From Pseudomonas fluorescens (lineage in GTDB: Bacteria > Pseudomonadota > Gammaproteobacteria > Pseudomonadales > Pseudomonadaceae): 64,000 nucleotides of DNA. The stretch spans positions 88,228 to 152,227 of the forward strand of contig NZ_LVEJ01000007.1 in NCBI RefSeq assembly GCF_001648775.1, in the 5' to 3' direction. A program made the position numbers and the translations under genes. Below the pieces are notes generated by a model. It made no database searches. It saw only the letters and a program-made list of their open reading frames with translations, and was not told the DNA's origin. Positions 8,140 to 17,282 of this stretch are shown piece by piece. Numbering within the stretch: position 1 is the first letter of the stretch; each line of letters begins with the position of its first letter.

Positions 8140-9762
8140 ATGTCAGAACACGTTCAGCCGCTGGACGCCGTGCGTAGCGCGGAGACCAGCCCGGATACAC
8201 GCAAAGTCATCTTCGCTTCATCACTGGGGACGGTGTTCGAGTGGTATGACTTCTTCCTCTACGGCGCCCTCGCGGCGGTGATCAGCAAGCAGTTTTTCGC
8301 CGGGGTCAACGACACCACAGCGTTCATCTTCGCGCTGATGGCCTTCGCCGCAGGCTTTATCGTGCGGCCGTTCGGGGCGTTGGTGTTCGGTCGGTTGGGG
8401 GACATGATCGGGCGCAAATACACCTTCCTTGCGACGATCATTTTGATGGGCGTGGCGACGTTCTGCGTCGGTCTGCTGCCGACTTACGCCAGCATTGGCA
8501 TCGCCGCGCCGATCATTCTGGTGCTGCTGCGCATGCTTCAGGGCCTGGCGCTTGGCGGCGAATACGGTGGCGCTGCGACTTATGTGGCAGAGCACGCGCC
8601 AATCGGCAAACGCGGCTTCCACACCAGCTGGATTCAGTCCACTGCGACCCTTGGCCTATTGCTGTCGCTGCTGGTGGTGCTGGGTTGCCGTTACTTCACC
8701 GGCGATCAGTTTGAAGTCTGGGGCTGGCGCATTCCGTTCCTGCTGTCGATTGTGCTGCTGGGCATTTCCACCTGGATCCGCCTGAGCCTGCACGAGTCGC
8801 CGGCGTACCTGAAGATGAAAGAGGAAGGCAAAACCTCGAAAGCACCGATCCGCGAATCCTTCGGCAAATGGGAAAACCTCAAAGTCGTGCTGATCGCCCT
8901 GTTCAGCATCAACGCCGGGCAAGCGGTGACCTTCTACGCGGCGCAATTCTACGTGCTGTTCTTCCTCACCCAGTTCCTGAAAATGGACCCGGCGGTGGCC
9001 AACACCTTGCTGATCATCAGCGTGGTGATCGGCGCACCGTTCTTCATCATTTTCGGCTGGCTGTCGGACAAGGTCGGGCGTAAACCGGTGCTGATGCTGG
9101 GCCTGTTGCTGGCCACGGCGCTGTACTTCCCGATCTTCAAATCGTTGGCGCACTATGCGAACCCGGCGATCGATCAGGCCAGCCGTCAGGCGCCGATCAC
9201 CGTGCTGGCGGATCCCGCGACCTGCACCTTTCAGTTCGACCCGGTGGGCAAAGCCAAATTCGACAGCCCGTGCGACAAGGTCAAAACCTTCCTGGTCAAG
9301 CAAGGCCTGCCCTACTCCAGCGCCGCCGCGCCAGCCGGCAGTGGCGTGCAGATCAGCGTTGGCGACGTAAAACTCGATGGCTACGACGAAGCGGCGTTGC
9401 GCGGCGCAATCACCCTCGCCGGCTACCCGCAACAAGCGGATCTGCAGCAGATCAACAAACCGATGATCGTCGCCCTGATCGTCGCGCTGATCATCATCTC
9501 GGCCATGTGCTACGGCCCGCTGGCGGCGCTGATGGTCGAACTGTTCCCGACGCGCATTCGCTACACCTCGATGTCGCTGCCGTACCACATCGGCAACGGC
9601 TGGTTTGGCGGCTTCCTGCCGACGGTGTCGTTTGCGCTGGTGGTGTACACCGGGGACATCTTTTACGGGCTGTGGTATCCGGTGTTGATTACCGGCGTGA
9701 GCCTGGTGGTGGGAATGATCTGTTTGCGTGAGACGAAGAATATCGATCTCGACAAGAACTGA
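8140..9762 (+). CDS. MFS transporter of the metabolite:H+ symporter family
   Basis: 540 residues. The start SSLGTVFEWYDFFLYG and the loop FGRLGDMIGRKYTFL are hallmarks of the MHS (ShiA/KgtP/ProP-like) family. The second-half loop SDKVGRKP is also present. An extra hydrophilic segment of roughly 100 residues (about residues 340-440, with two cysteines) interrupts the membrane core before IVALIVALIIISAMCYGPL. The start at 8140 follows GTGAGGGATACC. It is downstream of the GMC oxidoreductase in the same direction and may import a carboxylic acid or alcohol used by it; this is inference. Confidence 0.88.
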   Translation: MSEHVQPLDAVRSAETSPDTRKVIFASSLGTVFEWYDFFLYGALAAVISKQFFAGVNDTTAFIFALMAFAAGFIVRPFGALVFGRLGDMIGRKYTFLATIILMGVATFCVGLLPTYASIGIAAPIILVLLRMLQGLALGGEYGGAATYVAEHAPIGKRGFHTSWIQSTATLGLLLSLLVVLGCRYFTGDQFEVWGWRIPFLLSIVLLGISTWIRLSLHESPAYLKMKEEGKTSKAPIRESFGKWENLKVVLIALFSINAGQAVTFYAAQFYVLFFLTQFLKMDPAVANTLLIISVVIGAPFFIIFGWLSDKVGRKPVLMLGLLLATALYFPIFKSLAHYANPAIDQASRQAPITVLADPATCTFQFDPVGKAKFDSPCDKVKTFLVKQGLPYSSAAAPAGSGVQISVGDVKLDGYDEAALRGAITLAGYPQQADLQQINKPMIVALIVALIIISAMCYGPLAALMVELFPTRIRYTSMSLPYHIGNGWFGGFLPTVSFALVVYTGDIFYGLWYPVLITGVSLVVGMICLRETKNIDLDKN

Positions 9763-9781
9763 AACTCAACCAGATAACTAT

Positions 9782-9813
9782 CGGCGAGGGCATTTACCCT
9801 CGCCGTTTTTTTT
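9782..9813 (+). terminator. Rho-independent terminator
   Basis: A nine-base-pair stem CGGCGAGGG / CCCTCGCCG with a six-base loop, followed by eight T. It ends the MHS transporter transcript. Confidence 0.92.
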
Positions 9814-9815
9814 GC

Positions 9816-10184
9816 TCAGGCATCAGCCTTGATCACCTCGAACTTCACCTGATCCGGATAAAACGCCACGTAATCGCGAATTGGCGCTACTGACACTTTC
9901 GGATTCTCATACGTCCACACCGCATTCGCGCCTTCATGTCCTGGCACCTGCAAGCTGAAGTAGTTGGCGTCGCCCTTGTACGGGCAGTAACTGGTGTGGT
10001 CGGTGCGGGCGAAATACTTTTCGTCGATGTCTTCGCGGGGGACGTAATAGACCGGCGGGTAGTTGGCTTCGTTGAGGATCAATACGTGGGAGGACGCGGC
10101 GACCTGGATGCCGTGGAATTTCACCAGCAAGCAGCCGGCAAGTTGTTCGAGGGCAATGACGGGACTGGGGCCGGAGGTTTTCAT
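9816..10184 (-). CDS. DUF427 domain protein
   Basis: 122 residues containing the conserved core YYVPREDID...FARTDHTSYCPYKGDANYFSL and AVWTYENP...AIRDYVAFYP-like sequence of DUF427, a small single-domain family of unknown activity. AGGAG precedes the ATG. It converges with the transporter gene across the terminator. Confidence 0.9.
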   Translation of the reverse strand: MKTSGPSPVIALEQLAGCLLVKFHGIQVAASSHVLILNEANYPPVYYVPREDIDEKYFARTDHTSYCPYKGDANYFSLQVPGHEGANAVWTYENPKVSVAPIRDYVAFYPDQVKFEVIKADA

Positions 10185-10282
10185 GGGGTTCTCCTGAATA
10201 CGGCGAAGAGACCGGTTCAGGTATAGCCCATCAGTTCTGGTTGGGGTGGATTTACAGCCGAACGGCCCTTTAACCTCAAAAG

Positions 10283-10459
10283 CCCCTCACCCTAGCCCTC
10301 TCCCGGAGGGAGAGGGGACCGATTGGGGGATATTGGCGAGATTTACCGACTTGAACGATTGGCTCTGAATCCATAATCGACTCGATTTTTCAGGTCGATA
10401 GATTTCGCCAGACAACTCGGTCAGTCCCCTCTCCCTCGGGGAGAGGGTTAGGGTGAGGG
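10283..10459. repeat. 177-bp inverted-repeat element, copy A
   Basis: The ends are long inverted repeats (CCCTCACCCTAGCCCTCTCCC at left, its near-complement at right), with GGGAGAGGGG hairpin arms inside. The middle contains GAATCCATAATCGACTC and TTTCAGGTCGAT. The same element recurs at 59974-60150, and in shortened form at 15587-15737. It is non-coding and lies between the DUF427 gene and the serralysin gene. It resembles the non-autonomous palindromic families of P. fluorescens genomes. Confidence 0.9.
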
Positions 10460-10473
10460 CCGTTCTTCAGGCA

Positions 10474-11880
10474 TCACGCAACAATATCAGTCGCCACCGC
10501 CTGCCCCACCACACCCACAGCAAAGTCCACCGAACCCTGCCCCGTCAGGTCAACCATCAGGCTGGTCTGATTGGTCTGCGCGAAGTAAGTCAAAATCGCA
10601 TCACCCGCATGCCCAGTGAAACCGCTGACAAAGTTCAGCGACGCCGCACCGCTCGCAAACCCGGCGATCCCCGACAAGTCGATCTTGTCCAGACCACTGG
10701 TGAAATCCATGATCCAGTCTGGCGCGGTCATGGTCGAATCACTGGCAGCACCGAACACAAAGGTGTCTGCACCGGCACCGCCCCACAAGGTATCGCCACC
10801 GCCACCACCGTAAATGATGTCATTACCGGCACCGCCAAACAGGTCGTTGGCGGCCGCATTGCCGATCAGCAGGTCATTGCCCGAACCGCCCAGCGCATTC
10901 TCCACGGTCACACCGTAAGCAATCGACACGTTGCCGACCAGGCCACCGACATCAGAGAACGAACCTTCATTGAGGTTGATCTTCTGGTTCTGGCTGAAAC
11001 CGGAGAAATCCAGGGTGTCGTTACCGCCGCCATCCCACACTGAGAACACCACTTTCGATGCCGCCGAGGTGGCGCTGTAAAAGTCGCGCTCGGCGTTGGA
11101 GTTAAAACCGTAGGTGGTGTCATCGGCGCGGGTCGCGTAGTTGGCGCCATAGAGTTTTTGCACCGCGACGATGTCGTCCAGCAACGGCGCCGAGGCGTAT
11201 GCGCCACTGCCGTCCTTGCTGAAGTTCTGGTCGGTGTTGGCTTCACTCCAGTAGCTCATCAGGCTGTAGCCACGGGTGTCTTCAGCGTATTTGGCGTCGT
11301 TGTAGGTCGGGTTGCCGTTACCGGCGTTGTACGCGCCCGGGTGCGACAGGCCGAGGGTATGGCCGATTTCGTGGGTCAGGGTCTGGCGCCCGTAGTTGTT
11401 GGTGTCCGGGGTTTTGTTGACCTGATATTGATCGTTGATCAGATACCACGACTGGCCGTCGTAGCTGCCGCCGCTCGGCAGATAGGCGAACGCCGCGCCA
11501 CCGGTGCTGACGTCATAGTTGCCGAAGGTCATGTGGCCATCGCCGCCCTTGCCTTCCGTGAAGGTGACGTTGGCAACGTCGGCCCAGGATTGCATGGCCA
11601 GCACGGCCTGAGCTTTTTGCTGGGCGCTGAATTCGCCGAAGTTGCCCAGTTTGACGTTGTAGTTCGCCGGTTTCTCGGTCAGGAAGGTATAGCTGAGGTC
11701 GATCTTGCCATCCGCGTTCTTGTCGCCCCACGACAGGTTTTTGCGCAGGATTTCATCAGCTGCCTGGTCGGCAGTGAACGACGGTTTGCCGTTGACCAGG
11801 CCGTTGCCGCGGTCATACAGGTGGCTGAACGTATTGATTTCGTCGAAGGCGCTGCTGGTTTTGGATTTGGCTTGAGCCAT
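10474..11880 (-). CDS. aprA: Serralysin-family secreted zinc metalloprotease (AprA-like)
   Basis: 468 residues. The catalytic zinc motif [11 protein letters not shown] is at 170-180 and the Met-turn SLMSYWSE follows. RTX calcium-binding nonapeptide repeats ([29 protein letters not shown]) occupy about 325-375. The C-terminus is a hydrophobic secretion signal ending DIVA, as expected for type I export; there is no N-terminal signal peptide. Unlike the classical apr locus, no inhibitor gene (aprI/inh) and no aprDEF exporter genes are adjacent, so export must depend on a transporter elsewhere. An AAGGAAG site precedes the ATG. Confidence 0.93.
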   Translation of the reverse strand: MAQAKSKTSSAFDEINTFSHLYDRGNGLVNGKPSFTADQAADEILRKNLSWGDKNADGKIDLSYTFLTEKPANYNVKLGNFGEFSAQQKAQAVLAMQSWADVANVTFTEGKGGDGHMTFGNYDVSTGGAAFAYLPSGGSYDGQSWYLINDQYQVNKTPDTNNYGRQTLTHEIGHTLGLSHPGAYNAGNGNPTYNDAKYAEDTRGYSLMSYWSEANTDQNFSKDGSGAYASAPLLDDIVAVQKLYGANYATRADDTTYGFNSNAERDFYSATSAASKVVFSVWDGGGNDTLDFSGFSQNQKINLNEGSFSDVGGLVGNVSIAYGVTVENALGGSGNDLLIGNAAANDLFGGAGNDIIYGGGGGDTLWGGAGADTFVFGAASDSTMTAPDWIMDFTSGLDKIDLSGIAGFASGAASLNFVSGFTGHAGDAILTYFAQTNQTSLMVDLTGQGSVDFAVGVVGQAVATDIVA

Positions 11881-12069
11881 GGTGGACTTCCTTGTTTCTG
11901 AGTAGTCAGTGTCGACAGACCACGGCGACCTTCTGGCGAGATCGTCCTGTCACTCGCGTGTTTGCATCGGCGAAAAACCTGACACAGGCGCCAACCGGGC
12001 GCTAATCAATTTCTCGATAGCCCTGCCTGCGTCCCTGTATTACCCGTCACCTGCTGCAATGCTTTTTAT

Positions 12070-12085
12070 CTGTATATCCATACAG
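12070..12085. promoter_or_regulatory. Candidate LexA (SOS) box
   Basis: CTGTATATCCATACAG fits the LexA consensus CTG-N10-CAG and keeps the TATA-rich centre. The symmetry extends outward (TTTATC...GATAAA). It sits 63-88 bp upstream of the topoisomerase III start and about 190 bp upstream of the divergent protease gene, so the topoisomerase gene is the likelier target. Confidence 0.7.
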
Positions 12086-12148
12086 ATAAAAGTTGCCCCT
12101 GACGCCAAGTCCGGCCATTCTGTGCACCTGTTCCGACCTTGATCGACG

Positions 12149-14101
12149 ATGGTGGTTATGCGGCTCTACCTCTGTGAAAAACCCTCCCAGGCCAAAGATA
12201 TTGCGGCCGTGCTCGGCGCCAAGCGTCGGGGCGACGGCTGCTGGCTGGGAACGGACGTCACGGTGACCTGGTGCATTGGCCATTTGCTCGAAACCGCGCC
12301 GCCGGATGCCTATGACGCGCGCTACAAGCGCTGGGTGCTGGCTGATCTGCCGATCATCCCGGACAAGTGGAAAATGACCGTCAAGCCGCGCACCGCCAGC
12401 CAGTACAAAGCGGTCAAGCGCCTGCTCGGCGAGGCCAGCGAACTGATCATCGCCACCGACGCCGACCGTGAGGGCGAGATGATCGCCCGGGAACTGGTCG
12501 AGCATTGTCGTTATCGCGGGCCAATCCGCCGTTTGTGGCTGTCGGCACTGGACGAAGCGTCAATCCGCAAGGCCTTGGCCGCGTTGAAGCCGGGGGCCGA
12601 GACGTTCAGCCTGTATCACTCGGCGCTGGGCCGCTCGCGGGCCGACTGGCTGATCGGCATGAACATGAGCCGCCTGTTCACGCTGCTCGGTCGCCAATCG
12701 GGTTATCAAGGCGTGTTGCCGGTAGGCCGGGTACAGACGCCGACCCTGCGGCTGGTGGTCGATCGCGACCGCAGCATCGCCGATTTCGTGCCGGTGCCGT
12801 ATTGGGCGATCGATGTCGAGTTACTGCACAACGGCACGCCGTTCACTGCACAGTGGCGCGCGCCGTCGGATGCCTGTGATGATCAGGATCGCTGCCTGAA
12901 TCAGGCGTTGGCCCAGCAAGCCGCGACTGCGATGAAAAGCGCTGCCAGTGCCCGGGTGATCAAGCTGAAAACCGAGCGCATGCGTGAAGTGGCGCCCCTG
13001 CCCTTCGATCTCGGCACCTTGCAGGAAGTCTGCTCGAAGAAACTCGGCCTCGGCGCGCAGGACACCCTCGACATCGCCCAGGCACTCTACGAAACCTACA
13101 AAGTCATCACCTACCCGCGCAGCGATTGCGGTTATCTGCCGCTGAGCCAGCACAGTGAGGCGCCGGGGATTCTTGCGGCATTGCGTCAGGCAGATCCGGG
13201 CCTTGAAGCGCTCAACGGGTTTCTGGAGCCGCAACGCAAATCCAGAGCCTGGAACGACGCCAAAGTCAGTGCGCACCACGGCATTATTCCTACCGCCGCT
13301 GCGAAGAATCTTGAACGCCTGAGCGGCAAGCACCGCTCGGTCTACACGCTGATTCGTGCACGCTATCTGGCGCAGTTTCTGCCCAACCACGAATACGATC
13401 GCACCCAGGCTGATTTCGATTGTGCTGGCGAAGCACTGCGCGCGGTCGGTAAGCAGATCATCGAGGCGGGCTGGAAGCGTGCGCTGCCAGAGGCGCTCGC
13501 ACCGGCCAAAGGTCGCGAGGCACCGGCACCGCAAACCTTGCCGTCGCTGAGCCAAGGCATCGACTGCTCGGTGTCTGACGTCAGGTTCAAGGACCTGTGG
13601 ACGCAACCGCCCAAGCCCTACACCGAGGGCGATCTGATCAAGGCGATGAAGAACGTCGCCAAACTGGTGGAAGATCCGCTGCTCAAACAGAAACTCAAGG
13701 ACACCACCGGCATCGGCACCGAAGCCACCCGCGCCTCGATCATTCAGGGTTTGCTCGACCGTGGTTATCTGGTGAAAAACGGCAAGGCCCTCGCCGCCAC
13801 CCCTGCCGCGTTCAGTTTGATCGACGCCGTACCCCGCGCAATTGCCGACCCTGGCACCACAGCGATCTGGGAACAAGCACTGGACATGGTGCAAAGTGGT
13901 GAAATGAGCCTGGAAGAGTTCGTCACCAAACAGGCGGCGTGGATGAGCAAACAGGTGACACGCTGTTCTGGCCTGAGCCTGACCATAAGCGGCCCGCCCC
14001 CTGCCGGCAAAGCCGCGGCACCGTGGAAAAAGAAACGCAAATCGACCCGCAGCAAATCCGCAGGCACCACCAAACGCACGGCGAAACCGGCGAGCAAATA
14101 A
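12149..14101 (+). CDS. topB: DNA topoisomerase III
   Basis: About 650 residues, type IA topoisomerase. The N-terminal Toprim domain has LCEKPSQAKDIAAVLG and the acidic DADREGEMIARE motif. The active-site tyrosine is in VITYPRSDCGYLP. The C-terminus is a Lys/Arg-rich tail (KKKRKSTRSKSAG...) with no obvious zinc fingers. It decatenates and resolves recombination intermediates. The ATG at 12149 or the one at 12158 (MRLYLCEK, the usual family start) may be used. A LexA-like site upstream suggests damage induction. Confidence 0.95.
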   Translation: MVVMRLYLCEKPSQAKDIAAVLGAKRRGDGCWLGTDVTVTWCIGHLLETAPPDAYDARYKRWVLADLPIIPDKWKMTVKPRTASQYKAVKRLLGEASELIIATDADREGEMIARELVEHCRYRGPIRRLWLSALDEASIRKALAALKPGAETFSLYHSALGRSRADWLIGMNMSRLFTLLGRQSGYQGVLPVGRVQTPTLRLVVDRDRSIADFVPVPYWAIDVELLHNGTPFTAQWRAPSDACDDQDRCLNQALAQQAATAMKSAASARVIKLKTERMREVAPLPFDLGTLQEVCSKKLGLGAQDTLDIAQALYETYKVITYPRSDCGYLPLSQHSEAPGILAALRQADPGLEALNGFLEPQRKSRAWNDAKVSAHHGIIPTAAAKNLERLSGKHRSVYTLIRARYLAQFLPNHEYDRTQADFDCAGEALRAVGKQIIEAGWKRALPEALAPAKGREAPAPQTLPSLSQGIDCSVSDVRFKDLWTQPPKPYTEGDLIKAMKNVAKLVEDPLLKQKLKDTTGIGTEATRASIIQGLLDRGYLVKNGKALAATPAAFSLIDAVPRAIADPGTTAIWEQALDMVQSGEMSLEEFVTKQAAWMSKQVTRCSGLSLTISGPPPAGKAAAPWKKKRKSTRSKSAGTTKRTAKPASK

Positions 14102-14149
14102 AACCCGCTAGTGTTTCTGCAAGGCTCATCACTTTCAGGAACCCGGCGC

Positions 14150-14653
14150 ATGGCCAATATCGAATTGCATCCAGCTCAGCGCGATGAGCTGGAGACCATC
14201 GAAAACCTCATGCAGTTCTACATGTACGACTTCAGCGAATGGCTGCCGCTGAAACTCGCCGAGCATGGTTTTTTCTCCATCCAGCCGAAAACCGGCTACT
14301 GGCGCCATCCGGCCACCCAAGCATTTTTGATTCTCGTCGACGGTGAACTCGCCGGTTTCGTGACCGTCGATAACGAAACCCATCTCACAGGCGCCGAACA
14401 CAACATCGGCTACTTCTTCATCGCCCGGCGCTTTCGTGGCCAAGGCGTCGCGCAGTTTGTCGTCTCTGCCCTCTTGAGCCGGATACCCGGTCAATGGCAG
14501 ATTTTCCATATCGACGCCAACGTGCCGGCCCAGCGCTTCTGGGCCAGGCTGATACCTGTATTGACCGGCGGCGATTTCACCCTGCAGCAGCGCGAAGTGG
14601 ACGGCTATGCCTGCACGTTCTACCGCCTGTGCACGCCTTTTTCCGTTGCCTGA
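14150..14653 (+). CDS. GNAT family N-acetyltransferase
   Basis: 167 residues with the GNAT acetyl-CoA motif in FIARRFRGQGVAQFVVSALLSRI and the subsequent DANVPAQRFWARL region. The N-terminal half (ENLMQFYMYDFSEW) resembles small-molecule acetyltransferases of Pseudomonas. The ATG at 14150 is chosen because it begins the conserved domain; the frame is open from a GTG at 14111. It lies 48 bp after topB on the same strand. The acceptor is unknown. Confidence 0.85.
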   Translation: MANIELHPAQRDELETIENLMQFYMYDFSEWLPLKLAEHGFFSIQPKTGYWRHPATQAFLILVDGELAGFVTVDNETHLTGAEHNIGYFFIARRFRGQGVAQFVVSALLSRIPGQWQIFHIDANVPAQRFWARLIPVLTGGDFTLQQREVDGYACTFYRLCTPFSVA

Positions 14654-15163
14654 ACGGTTTCTTTCTCATTCCAAAACAGCTTTGTCCGACAATATGTAGT
14701 GAACAAAAATAATCACTACAAAACCGTTGACGGCGTCGTTTTGCTTTTGCATGATGAAGACGTTCCCCGATCGGGAACACGAGTAACACGCTTGAGCAAA
14801 CTCGTCTGACCGCCGAGTTGTTTTTTCCGGATACACGCTGCCCACAAGGCAGATTGAAGAAGCTGACCTGGCCTGAACGTCCAGTACAAGGACGAGAAGC
14901 GCTGGCGAAAATTCTCAAGACGCTTGTGGTCGACACGGTAAATGTCGTCAAGGAGCCTCCCGGTTTTCGCTGCTTCTCCTCGTTGTGACGCTATTGCGTA
15001 GCAGTTATTCAACACGACTACATGCAACAGATGCACGACCCCGTACTTCACACGGGCGAGCGCTGACGTCCTGGTTTCGGTGCCAGGGATCAACTAACCG
15101 ATGGGCTACCTGTATTAGCGAATCAACTTTGAAAGATCACCAGACTGGTCAAGGGGCAATATC
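14654..15163. other. 510-bp intergenic region with a possible short leader and attenuator
   Basis: No convincing protein-coding gene. TTGACG (14727-14732) lies 17 bp from CATGAT (14750-14755) and may be a weak promoter. An 11-codon frame starts at 14753, spanning an imperfect palindrome GTTCCCCGATCGGGAAC (14762-14778). It is followed by a small hairpin AACTCG/CGAGTT and T-run (14799-14826). About 340 bp of featureless sequence then precedes the next gene. Confidence 0.35.
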
Positions 15164-15493
15164 ATGAATCTGAACAATCAACCTACTATCGAAGAACTGG
15201 CTCGTATGTTCGCTGCGCAGAAAGACAGCCACGACAGCCATATTCTGTGGATCAGCAAGTCGGGGCAGGTGCATATCGACTGCCTGGCGACCCATGCTGA
15301 CGAAGACGAGTTCGACCGCAACCATCAGAACCTGCTGGCCCGCCTGAAGATGTACCGCCGCGGCCACGGTTATGTTGGCAAGAAAGCCGCGGCCGACAAG
15401 GACTTCATCGGTAATGTGCTGCAAACGCTGAAACAGGCGTGGGACTCGATGCAGAACAGCAACGGTGTTCGGGTGATTGATCGGTTCTACTAA
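15164..15493 (+). CDS. Conserved hypothetical protein
   Basis: 109 residues, soluble, charged, no signal peptide. I do not recognise a named domain. The middle reads HILWISKSGQVHIDCLATHADEDEF, and the C-terminal half is helical (FIGNVLQTLKQAWDSM). An AAGGGG site precedes the ATG and a strong terminator follows the stop, so it is a genuine monocistronic gene with a long upstream region. Confidence 0.75.
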   Translation: MNLNNQPTIEELARMFAAQKDSHDSHILWISKSGQVHIDCLATHADEDEFDRNHQNLLARLKMYRRGHGYVGKKAAADKDFIGNVLQTLKQAWDSMQNSNGVRVIDRFY

Positions 15494-15512
15494 GCCACAC
15501 GTTAAATAATCA

Positions 15513-15548
15513 AAAGGCCTGCTTCTCATAAAGAAGCAGGCCTTTTTT
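15513..15548 (+). terminator. Rho-independent terminator
   Basis: A 14-bp perfect stem AAAGGCCTGCTTCT / AGAAGCAGGCCTTT with a short CATAA loop, followed by T residues, 20 bp after the stop of the preceding gene. Confidence 0.95.
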
Positions 15549-15586
15549 GTTTCCGGCGGGATTTGTGTGGTGCCATTTGGATCTTA

Positions 15587-15737
15587 CCCCCTCACCCCAG
15601 CCCTCTCCCCCAAGGGGTAGAGGGGGAAAGGGGGCCGATTTGCATGCGTTTGAAAACCTGAGTTCGACTCAAACATTTCAGGTCGGCGCAACTCGCGCAA
15701 ACACCTCGGTCAGTCCCCTCTCCCTCTGGGAGAGGGG
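15587..15737. repeat. Inverted-repeat element, shortened copy B
   Basis: It begins CCCCCTCACCCCAGCCCTCTCCC and contains the internal TTTCAGGTCG and ACACCTCGGTCAGTCCCCTC segments shared with the 177-bp copies. It lacks the outermost right arm. Its right end runs into the 3' end of cynR and encodes that protein's last residues. Confidence 0.85.
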
Positions 15738-16612
15738 CTTCCCATGTCCAACACCATTTCAGCAAACGCCACCGCCGCCGCACTGTGATAATTATTACGC
15801 CGTCGCAACAACGCCGCCCCACGCTGCGGCGCATCACTCTCGACCCGCAACCTGCGCAACGCCCGATCCTCGGTGGCAATCGCTTCCGGCAACATGGTTG
15901 CTATCGGCGAATGACGCACCACCTCCAGCAACGTACTCACCGAATTCACCTCGATGCGCACCTGCGGCGTAATCCCGTGCTGCCGAAAATACTCATCAAC
16001 CGATAACCGCGTAATGAAGTCCGGCGCCAACAGAGCAAAGTCCAGTGCAGCGATATCCTCCGGTGTCAGCACTGAGCGACTGTCATACAGCGGATGCTCA
16101 CGCCCGACCATGATCCCCAACGTTTCGGTAAACGCCGGAATGCATTCGATCTCCGGACTGCGCACCGGGGTAAACGCAATAGCGATATCCAGCGAGTCAT
16201 CCGCCAGCCCCGCTTCAATGTCGTCCATCGACAACTCGAAGATCTGCAGATGAATCCCCGGATACCGCGCCGCAAAATCACGCACCAACGGCCCGACCAG
16301 ATAGGCCATGAACGTCGGCGTCATCGCCAGACGTAACGTCCCCCGGGACAAGTCCTTGACGTCATGCAACGCGCGCTTGCCCGCCTCCAACTCAACCAGC
16401 ACGCGCCGTGCGCACTCAATGTAAGCCTCGCCGGCGTCCGTCGGTTTGACCGTGCGTGAGGTGCGATCGAACAGGCTCACCCCCAGGGTTTCTTCCAGTT
16501 GGCGAATCTGCTGCGAGAGGGTCGGCTGCGACACATGCAGTGCCTCGGCAGCACGGGTGAAGCCGCCGTGATCGGCAACGGCCAGCAGATAACGCAAATG
16601 TCGCAGCAGCAT
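15710..16612 (-). CDS. cynR: LysR family regulator of cyanate genes, CynR
   Basis: About 300 residues. The N-terminal winged helix is [36 protein letters not shown]; the effector domain follows. It is divergent from cynS with 121 bp between starts, which is the arrangement expected of the cyanate-responsive activator CynR. The start at 16612 (MLLRHL) is preferred over an upstream in-frame codon at 16624. The final residues ([10 protein letters not shown]) are encoded by the adjoining repeat element, so the natural C-terminus has been replaced or extended. Confidence 0.88.
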   Translation of the reverse strand: MLLRHLRYLLAVADHGGFTRAAEALHVSQPTLSQQIRQLEETLGVSLFDRTSRTVKPTDAGEAYIECARRVLVELEAGKRALHDVKDLSRGTLRLAMTPTFMAYLVGPLVRDFAARYPGIHLQIFELSMDDIEAGLADDSLDIAIAFTPVRSPEIECIPAFTETLGIMVGREHPLYDSRSVLTPEDIAALDFALLAPDFITRLSVDEYFRQHGITPQVRIEVNSVSTLLEVVRHSPIATMLPEAIATEDRALRRLRVESDAPQRGAALLRRRNNYHSAAAVAFAEMVLDMGSPSPRGRGD

Positions 16613-16733
16613 GAGAAACACCATCTATAGGCAGGGCTTATGCAAAGGATTGTATATCGGTCTTGGACGCTATTGGTCAATCGGCAGAAAATCAACCCCA
16701 CACAGCAAGCCAACCCCTGAAAGGAGTGACACC

Positions 16734-17201
16734 ATGCAACAGTCCCACGCCTACAACGACAACAGCCTGGCCCTGACCACCCGCGTTCTCGACGCCAAGG
16801 CACGCAAAGATCTGTCGTGGCAGGATCTTGCCGACGGCACCGGTCTGAGCCTGGCGTACGTCACCGCCGCCCTGCTCGGCCAACACCCGCTGCCGGAAAA
16901 CGCCGCCCAAGTGGTCGGCGACAAGTTGGAGCTGAGCGCCGAAGACGTCGCCGCGATGCAGATCATCCCGCTGCGTGGCAGCCTCAGCGGCGTGCCGACC
17001 GACCCGACCATCTACCGCTTCCACGAGATGATCCAGATCTACGGCACCACCCTCAAAGCCCTGGTTCACGAGCAGTTCGGCGACGGCATCATCAGCGCGA
17101 TCAACTTCAAACTCGACATCAAGAAAGTCGAAGACCCGGAAGGCGGCTCCCGCGCCGTGGTCACCCTCGACGGCAAGTTCCTGCCCCTGCGTCCGTTCTG
17201 A
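16734..17201 (+). CDS. cynS: Cyanate hydratase (cyanase)
   Basis: 155 residues, the usual length. It converts cyanate and bicarbonate to ammonia and CO2. The active-site residues are visible: Arg and Glu in [11 protein letters not shown] and Ser in [11 protein letters not shown]. The N-terminal region ([24 protein letters not shown]) is the helical domain typical of cyanases. AAGGAG precedes the ATG. It is the first gene of cynS-DUF2790-cynT. Confidence 0.97.
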   Translation: MQQSHAYNDNSLALTTRVLDAKARKDLSWQDLADGTGLSLAYVTAALLGQHPLPENAAQVVGDKLELSAEDVAAMQIIPLRGSLSGVPTDPTIYRFHEMIQIYGTTLKALVHEQFGDGIISAINFKLDIKKVEDPEGGSRAVVTLDGKFLPLRPF

Positions 17202-17282
17202 TCCGCACCGGCCCGCACCCTGTGTGCGGGCCACCCCCCCTCGAATGGCTACCCGTCATCCAACACATCTGGAGGCTGCCCC

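Noticed and set aside
11909..12142. A 77-codon open frame upstream of topB
   Set aside because: It spans the LexA-like palindrome and promoter region and has no motif or ribosome site.
14716..15093. A 125-codon leftward open frame in the 510-bp gap
   Set aside because: No ribosome site, no recognisable motif, and composition unlike the genes around it.
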